Source: an uncultured Chloroflexota bacterium (GTDB lineage Bacteria; Chloroflexota; Anaerolineae; Promineifilales; Promineifilaceae). From it: a stretch of DNA of 10,752 nt. The translations under genes and the position numbers were made by a program. Within the stretch, counting starts at the first letter, position 1; every line of letters begins with the position of its first letter. The notes beneath the pieces were generated by a model. That model did no database searches and was not told the origin of the DNA. It saw only the letters and a list, made by a program, of their open reading frames with translations. Shown piece after piece: positions 1-6,106 of this stretch. The DNA lies in the NCBI GenBank assembly GCA_937958365.1, contig CALFEW010000600.1, positions 1-10,752 on the forward strand, given 5' to 3'.

Positions 1-485
1 TATCCACCGACCCCATGATCCTGCTCTTCTGCCCCGGTTGGTCGTCTGTGCGTGGCAAGATGAAGGACACGCTGGAAAACATTCGCCAGGTGCCCGAATT
101 TGTCATCAACATCACCAACGAAGCTACCAAAGAAGCGATGAACCTGACGGCCACCGAATTCCCGCACGGCGTGGACGAATTTGAATGGGCCGGCGTGACG
201 CCAACGGCCAGCCAAACGATCCGCGTGCCCCGCGTGGCCGAAGCGCCTATTGCCTTTGAATGTAAATTGCAGCAAATTGTGCTGATTCACGAAGGACCGG
301 GCGGCGGCGCGGCCGTCTTTGGTGAAGTGCAGGCCATTTACGTGCGCGATGATGTGATGGAAAACGGCCGTATCCTGCCTGAAAAACTCCAGCCCATCGG
401 CCGTCTCGCCGGCAGCACCTACGCCCACATCAACGATTTGTTCGAGATGCACCGCGTCGCCGTGCCCCAAAATTATCAACCCTGA
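1..485 (+). CDS. flavin reductase family protein (FMN-binding split barrel), 5' end missing
   Basis: The gene runs in from the left edge; the open frame begins at base 3, and the ATG at 15 is internal, since about 40-50 N-terminal residues of the family are missing. Visible residues (counted from that Met) show the DIM6/NTAB flavin reductase-like pattern: an FCPGW-type strand, KDTLENIR at 17-24, EFVINI at 28-33, the MN..A.EFP..VDEFEWAG stretch at 42-60, the PRVAEAPIAFEC strand at 72-83, GEV at 103-105 and the late GRLAGSTY at 129-136. Family members bind FMN and either supply reduced flavin to a partner monooxygenase or act as uncharacterised flavoproteins. The substrate cannot be read from sequence. 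A GH130 gene follows after 20 bases, so the two are probably co-transcribed, with no obvious biochemical link. Family call is firm, function open. Confidence 0.85.
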   Translation, partial: STDPMILLFCPGWSSVRGKMKDTLENIRQVPEFVINITNEATKEAMNLTATEFPHGVDEFEWAGVTPTASQTIRVPRVAEAPIAFECKLQQIVLIHEGPGGGAAVFGEVQAIYVRDDVMENGRILPEKLQPIGRLAGSTYAHINDLFEMHRVAVPQNYQP

Positions 486-505
486 CCTCCACAACAAGGA
501 GCATT

Positions 506-1519
506 ATGTCCGCAAACAATAGCAAACAAAACACCATCATCGGCCCCAATCTGCCTAATATCCCCTGGGAAGAGCGCCCAGCCGACTGCTCAGACGTCGT
601 CTGGCGGTCGCAGCGCAACCCCATCATCAACCACGACCACATCCCATCGTCTAACAGCATCTTTAACAGCGCCGTCGTGCCCTACAAAGATGGTTTTGCC
701 GGGGTGTTCCGCTGCGATAGCAAAACGCGCCAGATGCAGCTTCACGCCGGGCGCAGCGCCGATGGCGTCCATTGGGACATCACCCACGACCGGCTGCAAT
801 TCCAACCGCACGATGCCCGCACCGGCGAAATCAGCAAGTTCGATTACGCCTATGATCCGCGGGTGGTCTGGCTGGAGGACCGTTATTATGTCACCTGGTG
901 CAATGGTTATCACAACGCGCCCACCATCGGCGTGGGCTATACCTACGATTTCGAGACCTTTTACCAGATGGAAAACGCCTACCTGCCCTTTAACCGCAAC
1001 GGTGTGCTTTTCCCGCGCAAAATCAGCGGCAAATACGCCATGCTCAGTCGCCCCAGCGACAACGGGCACACGCCCTTCGGCGACATTTATTACAGCGAAA
1101 GCCCGGACATGGTGCATTGGGGACGGCATCGTTTTGTGATGGGCGCGACTACAGGCTGGCAGTCTACCAAAATCGGCGCCGGCCCCATCCCCATCGAAAC
1201 CACCGAAGGCTGGCTGCTTTTTTATCACGGGGTGATTACCTCGTGCAATGGCTTTGTTTACAGTTTTGGCGTGGCGCTGTTGGATTTGGACGAACCGTGG
1301 AAGGTGTTGTATCGCAGTGCGCCCTATTTGCTGGCCCCGCAGGCCCCTTACGAACGCACTGGTGACGTGCCCAACGTGGCTTTTCCCTGCGCGGCGTTGG
1401 CCGATGCGGCTAACGGCCGTATCACCATCTATTACGGCGGCGCAGACACTGTCGTCTGCCTGGCCTTTGCCCAGGTAGACGAAGTGATTGACTTCGTCAA
1501 AGCGAATTCCGCGATTTAG
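506..1519 (+). CDS. glycoside hydrolase family 130 protein (mannoside phosphorylase or mannosidase)
   Basis: A 337-residue five-bladed beta-propeller enzyme of family GH130. Family members mostly phosphorolyse beta-mannosides (for example mannosyl-glucose, beta-1,4- or beta-1,2-manno-oligosaccharides), releasing mannose 1-phosphate; some are plain mannosidases. Visible family marks are the RNPII stretch near 37, SIFNSAVV 51-58, GVFR 66-69, the YDPRVVW motif at 116-122 with the expected general-acid Asp117, LFPRKI 168-173 (basic residues of the type that bind phosphate), MLSRPSD 179-185, the HTPFGD loop, FYHG 239-242 and the ERTGDVPNVAFP segment 283-294. The retained Arg/Lys/His positions favour a phosphorylase over a hydrolase, but the linkage specificity is not determinable. 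The start is supported by AAGGAG at 496-501, 4 bases before ATG. No signal peptide is seen, so it is cytoplasmic. It probably shares a transcript with the flavin reductase-like gene upstream. Confidence 0.92.
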   Translation: MSANNSKQNTIIGPNLPNIPWEERPADCSDVVWRSQRNPIINHDHIPSSNSIFNSAVVPYKDGFAGVFRCDSKTRQMQLHAGRSADGVHWDITHDRLQFQPHDARTGEISKFDYAYDPRVVWLEDRYYVTWCNGYHNAPTIGVGYTYDFETFYQMENAYLPFNRNGVLFPRKISGKYAMLSRPSDNGHTPFGDIYYSESPDMVHWGRHRFVMGATTGWQSTKIGAGPIPIETTEGWLLFYHGVITSCNGFVYSFGVALLDLDEPWKVLYRSAPYLLAPQAPYERTGDVPNVAFPCAALADAANGRITIYYGGADTVVCLAFAQVDEVIDFVKANSAI

Positions 1520-1523
1520 GGCA

Positions 1524-1570
1524 GTAGGTGTCACGTGGTCAATCTGGCAGACTGACCACGTGACACCCAC
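1524..1570. terminator. long near-perfect hairpin between convergent genes (bidirectional terminator-like)
   Basis: GGTGTCACGTGGTCA at 1527-1541 is exactly inverted at 1553-1567. The pairing continues inward (TCT 1543-1545 with AGA 1549-1551) to a GGC loop and outward by GT/AC, giving about 20 paired positions with two mismatches. It fills the 58-bp gap between the GH130 stop and the hslO stop, so it is placed to end transcription from both sides. There is no T-run on either strand, so it is not a standard intrinsic terminator. It may instead be a dispersed palindromic repeat. Confidence 0.55.
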
Positions 1571-1577
1571 CCCACAC

Positions 1578-2453
1578 TCACGGTATGCCGGCCAAAATCA
1601 TCGCCAGATCGTCGGCGTCGAAGAGGTAACTCTGGCCGCAAAAATGGCAGTTGACCACCGCCTCGCCTTCCGTCGCCAACAATTCTTCCAACCCCACCCG
1701 GCCCAAATTGATAAGCGCCTGCTCGGAACGCTCCTGGCTGCAATTGCATTGGTAGTGCAACGGCCGTTTCTCCAACACCTCATAAGCCATGCCCGTAAAA
1801 TTCAACGCCAGCAAATCTTCGGGCAAGTCACCTTCTTGCAGCAATTTTTCGATGGGCGGCAGGCTGCGCACGCGATCAATCAACTGCTGCACGGTTTTTT
1901 CCTCATAGGGCGGCAGCGCCTGGAGCAAATAGCCGGCCGCGGCGGTGATTTGCCCCGTCTCGTCCGTGAGAACGCCAATTTCCACCGCCGACAATACTTG
2001 CTCCGACTGGTTGAGGAAAAAGGTAAGGTCGGCGTCCACGGTGCCGGTTTGCAAAGGCACCACGCTTTCCACCGGCTCCTTCAACTTCAGATCGCGCACG
2101 ACCGTCAAAAAACCAATGTCACCCACCGCCCCACCGACGTTGTGCTGGCCGTTGATGACGGGCAAATTGAGCTGGGGATTGCCCACGTAGCCGCGTAAAC
2201 GGCCGTAAGCGTCCGACTCCACCAACACTTTTTCCAGGGGGCCACCGCCTTCCATTTTGATGGCAATACGCTGCCCGACTTTTAACAAAGCGCCCATCAA
2301 TGCCCCGCCCGTCAGCCCACGCGCCAGAGCGGCAGCGGCCGTTGGCGCAGCGCCGTGCCGCCGCGCGGCGTCGTTAGCCAGTTGGGTGGTTACACAAGCC
2401 AATCCGCGCACCCCGGCGCTTTTAGCAATCACGCGAATCAAATAATCTTCCAC
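1578..2453 (-). CDS. hslO: Hsp33 redox-regulated holdase chaperone
   Basis: A 291-residue protein with the full Hsp33 layout. The N-terminal domain contains GLTGGALMGALLK at 46-58, followed by MEGGGPLEKVLVES at 67-80 and the GYVGNP motif at 88-93. At the C terminus is the redox switch: C236-x-C238 and C269-x-x-C272, the four zinc-binding cysteines. In the family these cysteines form disulfides under oxidative stress, release zinc and turn the protein into an ATP-independent holdase that protects unfolding cytosolic proteins. All four cysteines are present, so the switch should work. The start is GTG at 2453, supported by GGAGGT (minus strand, 2464-2459) 5 bases upstream; no ATG start fits better. 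It is a single-gene unit: a terminator-like hairpin lies 36 bases upstream, and a long hairpin separates it from the convergent GH130 gene. Confidence 0.96.
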   Translation of the reverse strand: MEDYLIRVIAKSAGVRGLACVTTQLANDAARRHGAAPTAAAALARGLTGGALMGALLKVGQRIAIKMEGGGPLEKVLVESDAYGRLRGYVGNPQLNLPVINGQHNVGGAVGDIGFLTVVRDLKLKEPVESVVPLQTGTVDADLTFFLNQSEQVLSAVEIGVLTDETGQITAAAGYLLQALPPYEEKTVQQLIDRVRSLPPIEKLLQEGDLPEDLLALNFTGMAYEVLEKRPLHYQCNCSQERSEQALINLGRVGLEELLATEGEAVVNCHFCGQSYLFDADDLAMILAGIP

Positions 2454-2458
2454 AACGA

Positions 2459-2464
2459 ACCTCC
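2459..2464 (-). promoter_or_regulatory. Shine-Dalgarno site fixing the GTG start of hslO
   Basis: The minus strand reads GGAGGT 5 bases before the GTG at 2453. This near-consensus site decides the non-ATG start. Confidence 0.75.
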
Positions 2465-2488
2465 ACTCAGGTTGAATGCCCTACACGC

Positions 2489-2521
2489 AAAAACATCCGT
2501 TTTCGGATGAAAGCGGATGTT
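2489..2521 (-). terminator. hairpin plus T-run upstream of hslO; possible terminator or attenuator
   Basis: Read on the minus strand, CATCCG-AAAA-CGGATG (2509-2494) is followed directly by TTTTT (2493-2489), a short intrinsic terminator form. A second upstream copy of the left arm (AACATCCG, 2521-2514) can pair with the same right arm (CGGATGTT, 2499-2492), giving an alternative stem. It could end the oxidoreductase operon transcript, or act as an attenuator in the hslO leader. Confidence 0.5.
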
Positions 2522-2553
2522 CTGTATGCAGCACTATGTTTGCAGATGGCTGG

Positions 2554-2650
2554 ATGGGACGCGGATAAACGCCGATGCGGCCGATTTTCGCGGATAAAAA
2601 CCATCACTATCAGCGTTTATCCGCCGCATCCGGGAAAATCCGCGTCCCAT
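2554..2650. repeat. 97-bp composite palindromic element
   Basis: Perfect 13-bp terminal inverted repeats ATGGGACGCGGAT (2554-2566) and its complement (2638-2650) enclose further inverted pairs: GCGGATAAACGC 2561-2572 with 2613-2624 (12 bp, perfect), GATGCGG 2574-2580 with CCGCATC 2624-2630, and GATTTTCGCGGAT 2583-2595 with 2628-2640 (12 of 13). These pairings overlap, so not all can form at once. TTTTT follows at 2651-2655. It has no coding capacity and resembles a non-autonomous dispersed repeat (MITE/REP-like). Confidence 0.7.
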
Positions 2651-2770
2651 TTTTTAACCCATTTCTTAGAAGTGCAAACGTAGTCTTCAGGATTTTACGT
2701 GGTATTTCTACCAATTCACAATTTTAACACGGCCGTTCCCATACACAATTCTTCCATTTAGCGTCGGCAG

Positions 2771-3817
2771 TTACAACACAATCGTCCGCTGTTCCTGGTG
2801 GCTTTGCACGGCCGTTTCCAACAACCGAATCACGTCTCGCGCCTGCACGGCCGTTACCGCCAGCGCCTCGCCGCGCCCGATTGCCGCCGCTACGTTGGCG
2901 TAAAAAGCCGGGTAATTGCCCGGCAGCGTCTCGATCTGGCCCTGAAAATGCAGGCCGTTCAGGTCTACATCCAACACGCCCCACTGCGCCGCCGATTCCG
3001 CGCCCCAACCCGCCGCACCGGGCCAAGCGCCGGCCTTCAGCGCCGCTTCCTGCGGGTCCAGGCCAGATTTGACGTAGCTGCCCAGTGTGCCATGCAGGGC
3101 AAAATGGGGCCGCGGCTGGCGGCGCAGCATCCCGGCGGCCAGCGTGACTTCCAGGCCGTCGTAACCCAGGCGCAGGTCAAAGGCATCATCGGTTTGGGCG
3201 TGGGGGCGCTGATGGTGGAGAACGGCCGTTACCCGCTCCGGCCAGCCAAACAACACCAACGCCTGGTCCACCAGATGCGCCCCCAAATCATACAAAACCC
3301 CCGACCCCGGCAGCGGCTCCTCGCGCCAGGCGTTCGGCTTCAGATAATTGCGAAATCGGTCAAACGCCGCTTCATAGCTCACCAGTTGGCCCAACAGACC
3401 CTGGTCCACAAGACGCCGCACCGTCAAAAAGCCGCCATCCCAGCGCCGGTTCTGGAACACCGTCAGCGTCTTACCCACACGCTGCGCCAGGTCTATCAAA
3501 TCCTGCGCCTCCCCGCTGGTGATGGTAAACGGCTTGTCCACCACCACGTGTTTGCCGGCCAGCAAAGCCTGCTGCGCCAGCGGAAAATGGCTGGTGTTGG
3601 GCGTCGCCACCACGACCAGATCAATCTGCGGATCGGCCAGCAGCGCCTCCGGGCTGCGCACAATGAGCGCATCCGGGTAATGCAGACCTGCCCGTTCGCT
3701 GCGGCGCTCCACCACCGAGCGCAGGCAAAGCTCCGGCGCAGCGGCAATCAACGGCGCGTGGAATACTTCCCCGGCCATGCCATAACCAATCAGGCCAACT
3801 TGAATTTGCGTCGTCAA
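2771..3817 (-). CDS. Gfo/Idh/MocA family NAD(P)-dependent oxidoreductase, YdgJ/IolW (scyllo-inositol dehydrogenase) type
   Basis: A 348-residue cytosolic sugar/polyol dehydrogenase. The N-terminal Rossmann fold shows GLIGYGMAG at 8-16 followed by the FHAPLI stretch, then the ATPNTSHFPLA segment at 71-81. The catalytic-domain motif KHVVVDKPFT at 89-98 gives the conserved Lys95; FQNRRWDGGFLT 121-132, FDRFR 152-156, the GSG..YDLGAHLVDQA stretch at 171-186 (Asp177, His181), GSYVKSGLDPQE 246-257 and PGNYPAFY 299-306 follow. This set closely matches E. coli YdgJ and B. subtilis IolW/YvaA, which oxidise scyllo-inositol with NADP+, but the substrate here is an inference. The start is TTG at 3817, chosen because GAGGAG (3828-3823) lies 5 bases upstream. 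It is the last gene of a three-gene operon, 18 bases after the phosphoesterase stop. Confidence 0.9.
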   Translation of the reverse strand: MTTQIQVGLIGYGMAGEVFHAPLIAAAPELCLRSVVERRSERAGLHYPDALIVRSPEALLADPQIDLVVVATPNTSHFPLAQQALLAGKHVVVDKPFTITSGEAQDLIDLAQRVGKTLTVFQNRRWDGGFLTVRRLVDQGLLGQLVSYEAAFDRFRNYLKPNAWREEPLPGSGVLYDLGAHLVDQALVLFGWPERVTAVLHHQRPHAQTDDAFDLRLGYDGLEVTLAAGMLRRQPRPHFALHGTLGSYVKSGLDPQEAALKAGAWPGAAGWGAESAAQWGVLDVDLNGLHFQGQIETLPGNYPAFYANVAAAIGRGEALAVTAVQARDVIRLLETAVQSHQEQRTIVL

Positions 3818-3822
3818 GGGAA

Positions 3823-3828
3823 CTCCTC
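3823..3828 (-). promoter_or_regulatory. Shine-Dalgarno site fixing the TTG start of the oxidoreductase
   Basis: The minus strand reads GAGGAG 5 bases before the TTG at 3817. The strength of this site and the Rossmann strand starting a few residues later together support the rare TTG start. Confidence 0.7.
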
Positions 3829-3835
3829 GCCCGTG

Positions 3836-4474
3836 TCACTCAGGCACGGCAATGTCCAGGATGTGGTAGGGATAGACGTTGAGAATCGTCGTCTCGCCAA
3901 ATAACGTCTCGCGTGGGGTGTCGGAGCGATAGATGTGAATGTGGCCGTGCAGCAAGTAACGAGGTTTGAACAATCGCATCAGCGTGAGGAAAACTCTGAA
4001 ACCGGTATGCGGTAAATCGGGGCGGTCATGGATGCCAAACGGGGGAGAATGGGTGACAAGGATGTCCAGGTAACGGCCGTAACGACTCCGGTTCATCAAC
4101 AGGCGCGGCACCAACTGCGAAAACTGCCAGCGCATCTCCCGCTCCGTGTACATCAACGTCGCCTGCGGCCGGTAACGCATCGAGCCTTCCAACCCCGCCA
4201 GCAGCAGCCCATCGTGGAAAACCGTCTGCCCGTGAATGTCCATGCCACCAGGAACGTCATACAGGACACGGCCGTCGGCCGTATACTGCGGCCCCTGGTC
4301 ATGGTTGCCCCGCACATACACCAGCGGCACGTCCAGCGCCGAAATCAGAAAATCCAGGTAGTAATAGGGCAGGTCGCCACAGCCAATCAACAAATCGAGG
4401 CCTGGAAAATACTGCCGCACCTGGCTGTGATAAAGCGTATCCAATACCCGGTCACTAACCGCCATGATTCTCAT
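3836..4474 (-). CDS. calcineurin-like metallophosphoesterase
   Basis: A 212-residue metal-dependent phosphoesterase domain on its own, without membrane or extra domains. Metal-binding motifs in order are an SD near residue 7, GD at 33-34 (IGCGDLPYYYLD), GNHD at 56-59, TH at 141-142 (THSPPFGIHD) and GHIH at 177-180. The usual first motif Asp-x-His is instead SDRVLD, so the His ligand is missing or supplied elsewhere. Family members hydrolyse phosphomono- or diesters such as cyclic nucleotides; the substrate here is unknown. I place the start at ATG 4474, which overlaps the upstream stop as ATGA. A GTG 12 bases earlier (4486) would add four residues but lacks a spaced ribosome-binding site. The overlap implies translational coupling to the MazG-like gene. 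The next gene follows after 18 bases. Confidence 0.88.
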   Translation of the reverse strand: MRIMAVSDRVLDTLYHSQVRQYFPGLDLLIGCGDLPYYYLDFLISALDVPLVYVRGNHDQGPQYTADGRVLYDVPGGMDIHGQTVFHDGLLLAGLEGSMRYRPQATLMYTEREMRWQFSQLVPRLLMNRSRYGRYLDILVTHSPPFGIHDRPDLPHTGFRVFLTLMRLFKPRYLLHGHIHIYRSDTPRETLFGETTILNVYPYHILDIAVPE

Positions 4475-4776
4475 GGATCCGGCCACTCCCGGTCCCGATT
4501 CCGCGCCAATTTAGCCAAAATTGCTTGCTCCAGGTCAATGCCGGAAACACTGGCTAATTGCAGCAAATACAAAGCCACGTCCGCCAGTTCACCGGCCAAC
4601 TCCGCCGGCTCTTTCACCGCTTCGCGCCACTGAAAGTGCTCCAACACCTCCGCTGCCTCAATAGCCAACGACGCAGCCAGGTTACGCGGCGTTTGCGGTT
4701 TCGGCGAATCGGCCGCATACCAACCCTTACCCGCCACAAAAGCGTGCATCAGCGCTTCTAGCTCTTTCAGTTCCAT
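4471..4776 (-). CDS. MazG-like nucleotide pyrophosphohydrolase
   Basis: A 101-residue all-alpha NTP pyrophosphatase of the single-domain MazG/dCTPase-like group. The paired-acidic metal site is clear: E40-A-A-E43 in IEAAEVLEHFQW, and E63-L-A-D66 in GELADVALYLLQLA. The C-terminal AKLARNRDREWP matches the usual K..RN....P ending. Enzymes of this group hydrolyse (d)NTPs, often non-canonical or dCTP-like, to the monophosphate and pyrophosphate, and act as house-cleaning enzymes; the preferred nucleotide is not readable. Length is normal for the family. The start ATG has only a weak GAG-type ribosome-binding site. It heads a minus-strand operon: its stop overlaps the phosphoesterase start as ATGA. 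It is not the two-domain MazG of E. coli, so I give no symbol. Confidence 0.88.
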   Translation of the reverse strand: MELKELEALMHAFVAGKGWYAADSPKPQTPRNLAASLAIEAAEVLEHFQWREAVKEPAELAGELADVALYLLQLASVSGIDLEQAILAKLARNRDREWPDP

Positions 4777-4885
4777 CGAATCTCAGATACCCGCATCCTC
4801 TACCAGTTTGCCGCGAATCCGACCTTTGGCAGACATTACCAAAACCCTGCTTTTGCCTGCCACTCCTATTCTATGGGCAGCATTT

Positions 4886-4929
4886 AAAAAAGTAAAACGT
4901 AACACGCCAGACGACGCATTACGTTTTAC
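4886..4929 (-). terminator. intrinsic terminator of gap
   Basis: On the minus strand GTAAAACGTAA (4929-4919) and TTACGTTTTAC (4902-4892) form a perfect 11-bp stem around a 16-base loop, followed at once by TTTTTT (4891-4886). It lies 70 bases past the gap stop. The stem is AT-rich, so strength is uncertain. Confidence 0.7.
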
Positions 4930-4999
4930 AGATTACCAAATTACCGTGTCGGCGAATGGGTCAATCACCGGCAATTGGGCCAATTGCCCCAGGCGCCAA

Positions 5000-5998
5000 T
5001 TAATGTTTCGCCATGTGCTGGATCAGGTCCAGGCATTTGCAGGAATAACCCCATTCATTGTCGTACCAGGCGACAACTTTGACGAAGGTGGGGGTCAAAG
5101 CAATGCCGGCGCCGGCGTCAAAGATAGAGGTGCGCGGATCGCCCAGGAAGTCGGTAGAGACAACGGCGTCCTCGGTGTAACCCAAAATACCGGCCATGTC
5201 GCCTTCGGAGGCCGCTTTCATGGCTGCCTTGATTTCGTCATAGGAAGCTGGTGTTGCCAGGTTGACGGTCAGGTCAACGACAGACACGTTGGGGGTGGGG
5301 ACACGGAAGGACATACCGGTCAGTTTGCCATTCAGCGCAGGGATGACCTTGCCCACCGCTTTGGCCGCGCCGGTGGAGGAGGGGATGATGTTTTGCGCCG
5401 CGCCGCGCCCGCCGCGCCAATCTTTGGCCGAGGGACCATCTACGGTTTTCTGGGTGGCGGTGGTAGCATGGACGGTGGTCATCAGGCCATCGGTGATGCC
5501 GAAATTGTCGTGCAGCACTTTGGCGATGGGGGCCAAACAGTTGGTGGTGCAGGAAGCGTTGGATACGATAGCCTGACCGGCGTAGGTTTCGTGGTTCACG
5601 CCCATCACAAACATCGGTGTCGCGTCTTTGGACGGGGCAGACATGACCACGCGCTTGGCGCCGGCTTCGATGTGGGCCAGGGTTTTTTCTTCGGTCAGGA
5701 ACAGACCGGTGGCTTCTAAGACGTATTCAGCGCCAACTTCGTCCCACTTCAAATTCTTCGGGTCTTTTTCGGCGGTGACGCGAATGGTTTTACCGTTGAC
5801 CACCAGGTTGCCATCTTTAACTTCCACGGTTCCGTCGAACTGACCGTGAGTAGAATCGTATTTCAGCATGTAGGCGATGTAGTTCACGTCAATCAGGTCG
5901 TTGATACCGACAACTTCCACACCTTCAACCTGAACCGTGCGACGGAAGAACAAACGGCCGATACGGCCAAATCCATTAATACCAATTTTAATCGTCAT
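5000..5998 (-). CDS. gap: glyceraldehyde-3-phosphate dehydrogenase, type I
   Basis: A 332-residue cytosolic homotetrameric-type GAPDH. It interconverts glyceraldehyde 3-phosphate and 1,3-bisphosphoglycerate in glycolysis and gluconeogenesis. Visible are the Rossmann motif GINGFGRIGR at 6-15, Asp34 in GINDLIDVNY (an acidic residue at the adenine-ribose position, favouring NAD), the active-site SNASCTTNCLAP with nucleophile Cys150, His177 in TTVHATTATQ, the GRGAAQNIIPSSTGAAKAVG segment at 198-217, and WYDNEWGYS at 311-319. Length and all key residues are normal. AAAAGGAG (minus strand, 6013-6006) sits 7 bases before ATG, a strong site fitting high expression. It is downstream of yvcK on the same strand, but a hairpin in the gap suggests its own promoter. 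Unlike its neighbours, its coding region has almost none of the CGGCCG palindromes, with a single copy near the 5' end. Confidence 0.98.
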   Translation of the reverse strand: MTIKIGINGFGRIGRLFFRRTVQVEGVEVVGINDLIDVNYIAYMLKYDSTHGQFDGTVEVKDGNLVVNGKTIRVTAEKDPKNLKWDEVGAEYVLEATGLFLTEEKTLAHIEAGAKRVVMSAPSKDATPMFVMGVNHETYAGQAIVSNASCTTNCLAPIAKVLHDNFGITDGLMTTVHATTATQKTVDGPSAKDWRGGRGAAQNIIPSSTGAAKAVGKVIPALNGKLTGMSFRVPTPNVSVVDLTVNLATPASYDEIKAAMKAASEGDMAGILGYTEDAVVSTDFLGDPRTSIFDAGAGIALTPTFVKVVAWYDNEWGYSCKCLDLIQHMAKH

Positions 5999-6040
5999 AG
6001 GAATTCTCCTTTTGGTTTAGTTGCGAGCAAAATCTCGCTA

Positions 6041-6067
6041 ATTGTAACGCTAACACTAAGGTAACAA
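6041..6067 (-). promoter_or_regulatory. candidate gap promoter with CGCTAA-type direct repeats
   Basis: The minus strand shows TTGTTA (6067-6062) and TACAAT (6046-6041) with a 15-base spacer, shorter than the ideal 17. On the plus strand the same stretch has CGCTAA at 6036-6041 and 6048-6053 and CACTAA at 6054-6059, possibly a regulator site. A GCGAG/CTCGC hairpin (6023-6038) lies in the leader. This is a weak call based on motif look only. Confidence 0.3.
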
Positions 6068-6072
6068 AACGT

Positions 6073-6096
6073 AAAATGTCATGACTTTGGCATGAC
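6073..6096 (-). terminator. terminator-like hairpin after yvcK
   Basis: GTCATG (6078-6083) and CATGAC (6091-6096) form a 6-bp stem with a 7-base loop, followed on the minus strand by ATTTTACGTTTT. It lies 11-34 bases past the yvcK stop and before the gap leader, so it probably separates the two transcripts at least partly. Confidence 0.5.
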
Positions 6097-6106
6097 GTAT
6101 CACGCA

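Larger units (their letters stand above)
2454..2770. other. 317-bp intergenic region between hslO and the oxidoreductase gene
   Basis: No convincing gene is seen here. The stretch holds, from left to right, the hslO ribosome-binding site, a terminator-like hairpin (2489-2521), a 97-bp composite palindrome (2554-2650) with a T-run on its right, and an AT-rich tail ending at the oxidoreductase stop. One ACGGCCGT palindrome lies at 2729-2736. An hslO promoter should sit in the left part, but I cannot pick a clear one. Confidence 0.7.

Noticed and set aside
590..1570. 326-codon open frame on the minus strand opposite GH130
   Set aside because: It mirrors the GH130 gene, has His/Val/Gly-rich low-complexity translation, no recognisable family and no ribosome-binding site. 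High GC codon use explains it.
2554..2650. Non-coding RNA gene or riboswitch
   Set aside because: The fold is a simple inverted-repeat structure with competing arms and no known aptamer motif; a dispersed repeat is the simpler reading.
2798..3904. 368-codon plus-strand open frame opposite the oxidoreductase
   Set aside because: Arg/Gln/His-rich translation with no family pattern; the opposite strand carries a full set of Gfo/Idh/MocA motifs.
4808..5719. 303-codon plus-strand open frame opposite gap
   Set aside because: Gly/Asp-rich shadow of gap; it also runs through the gap terminator hairpin.
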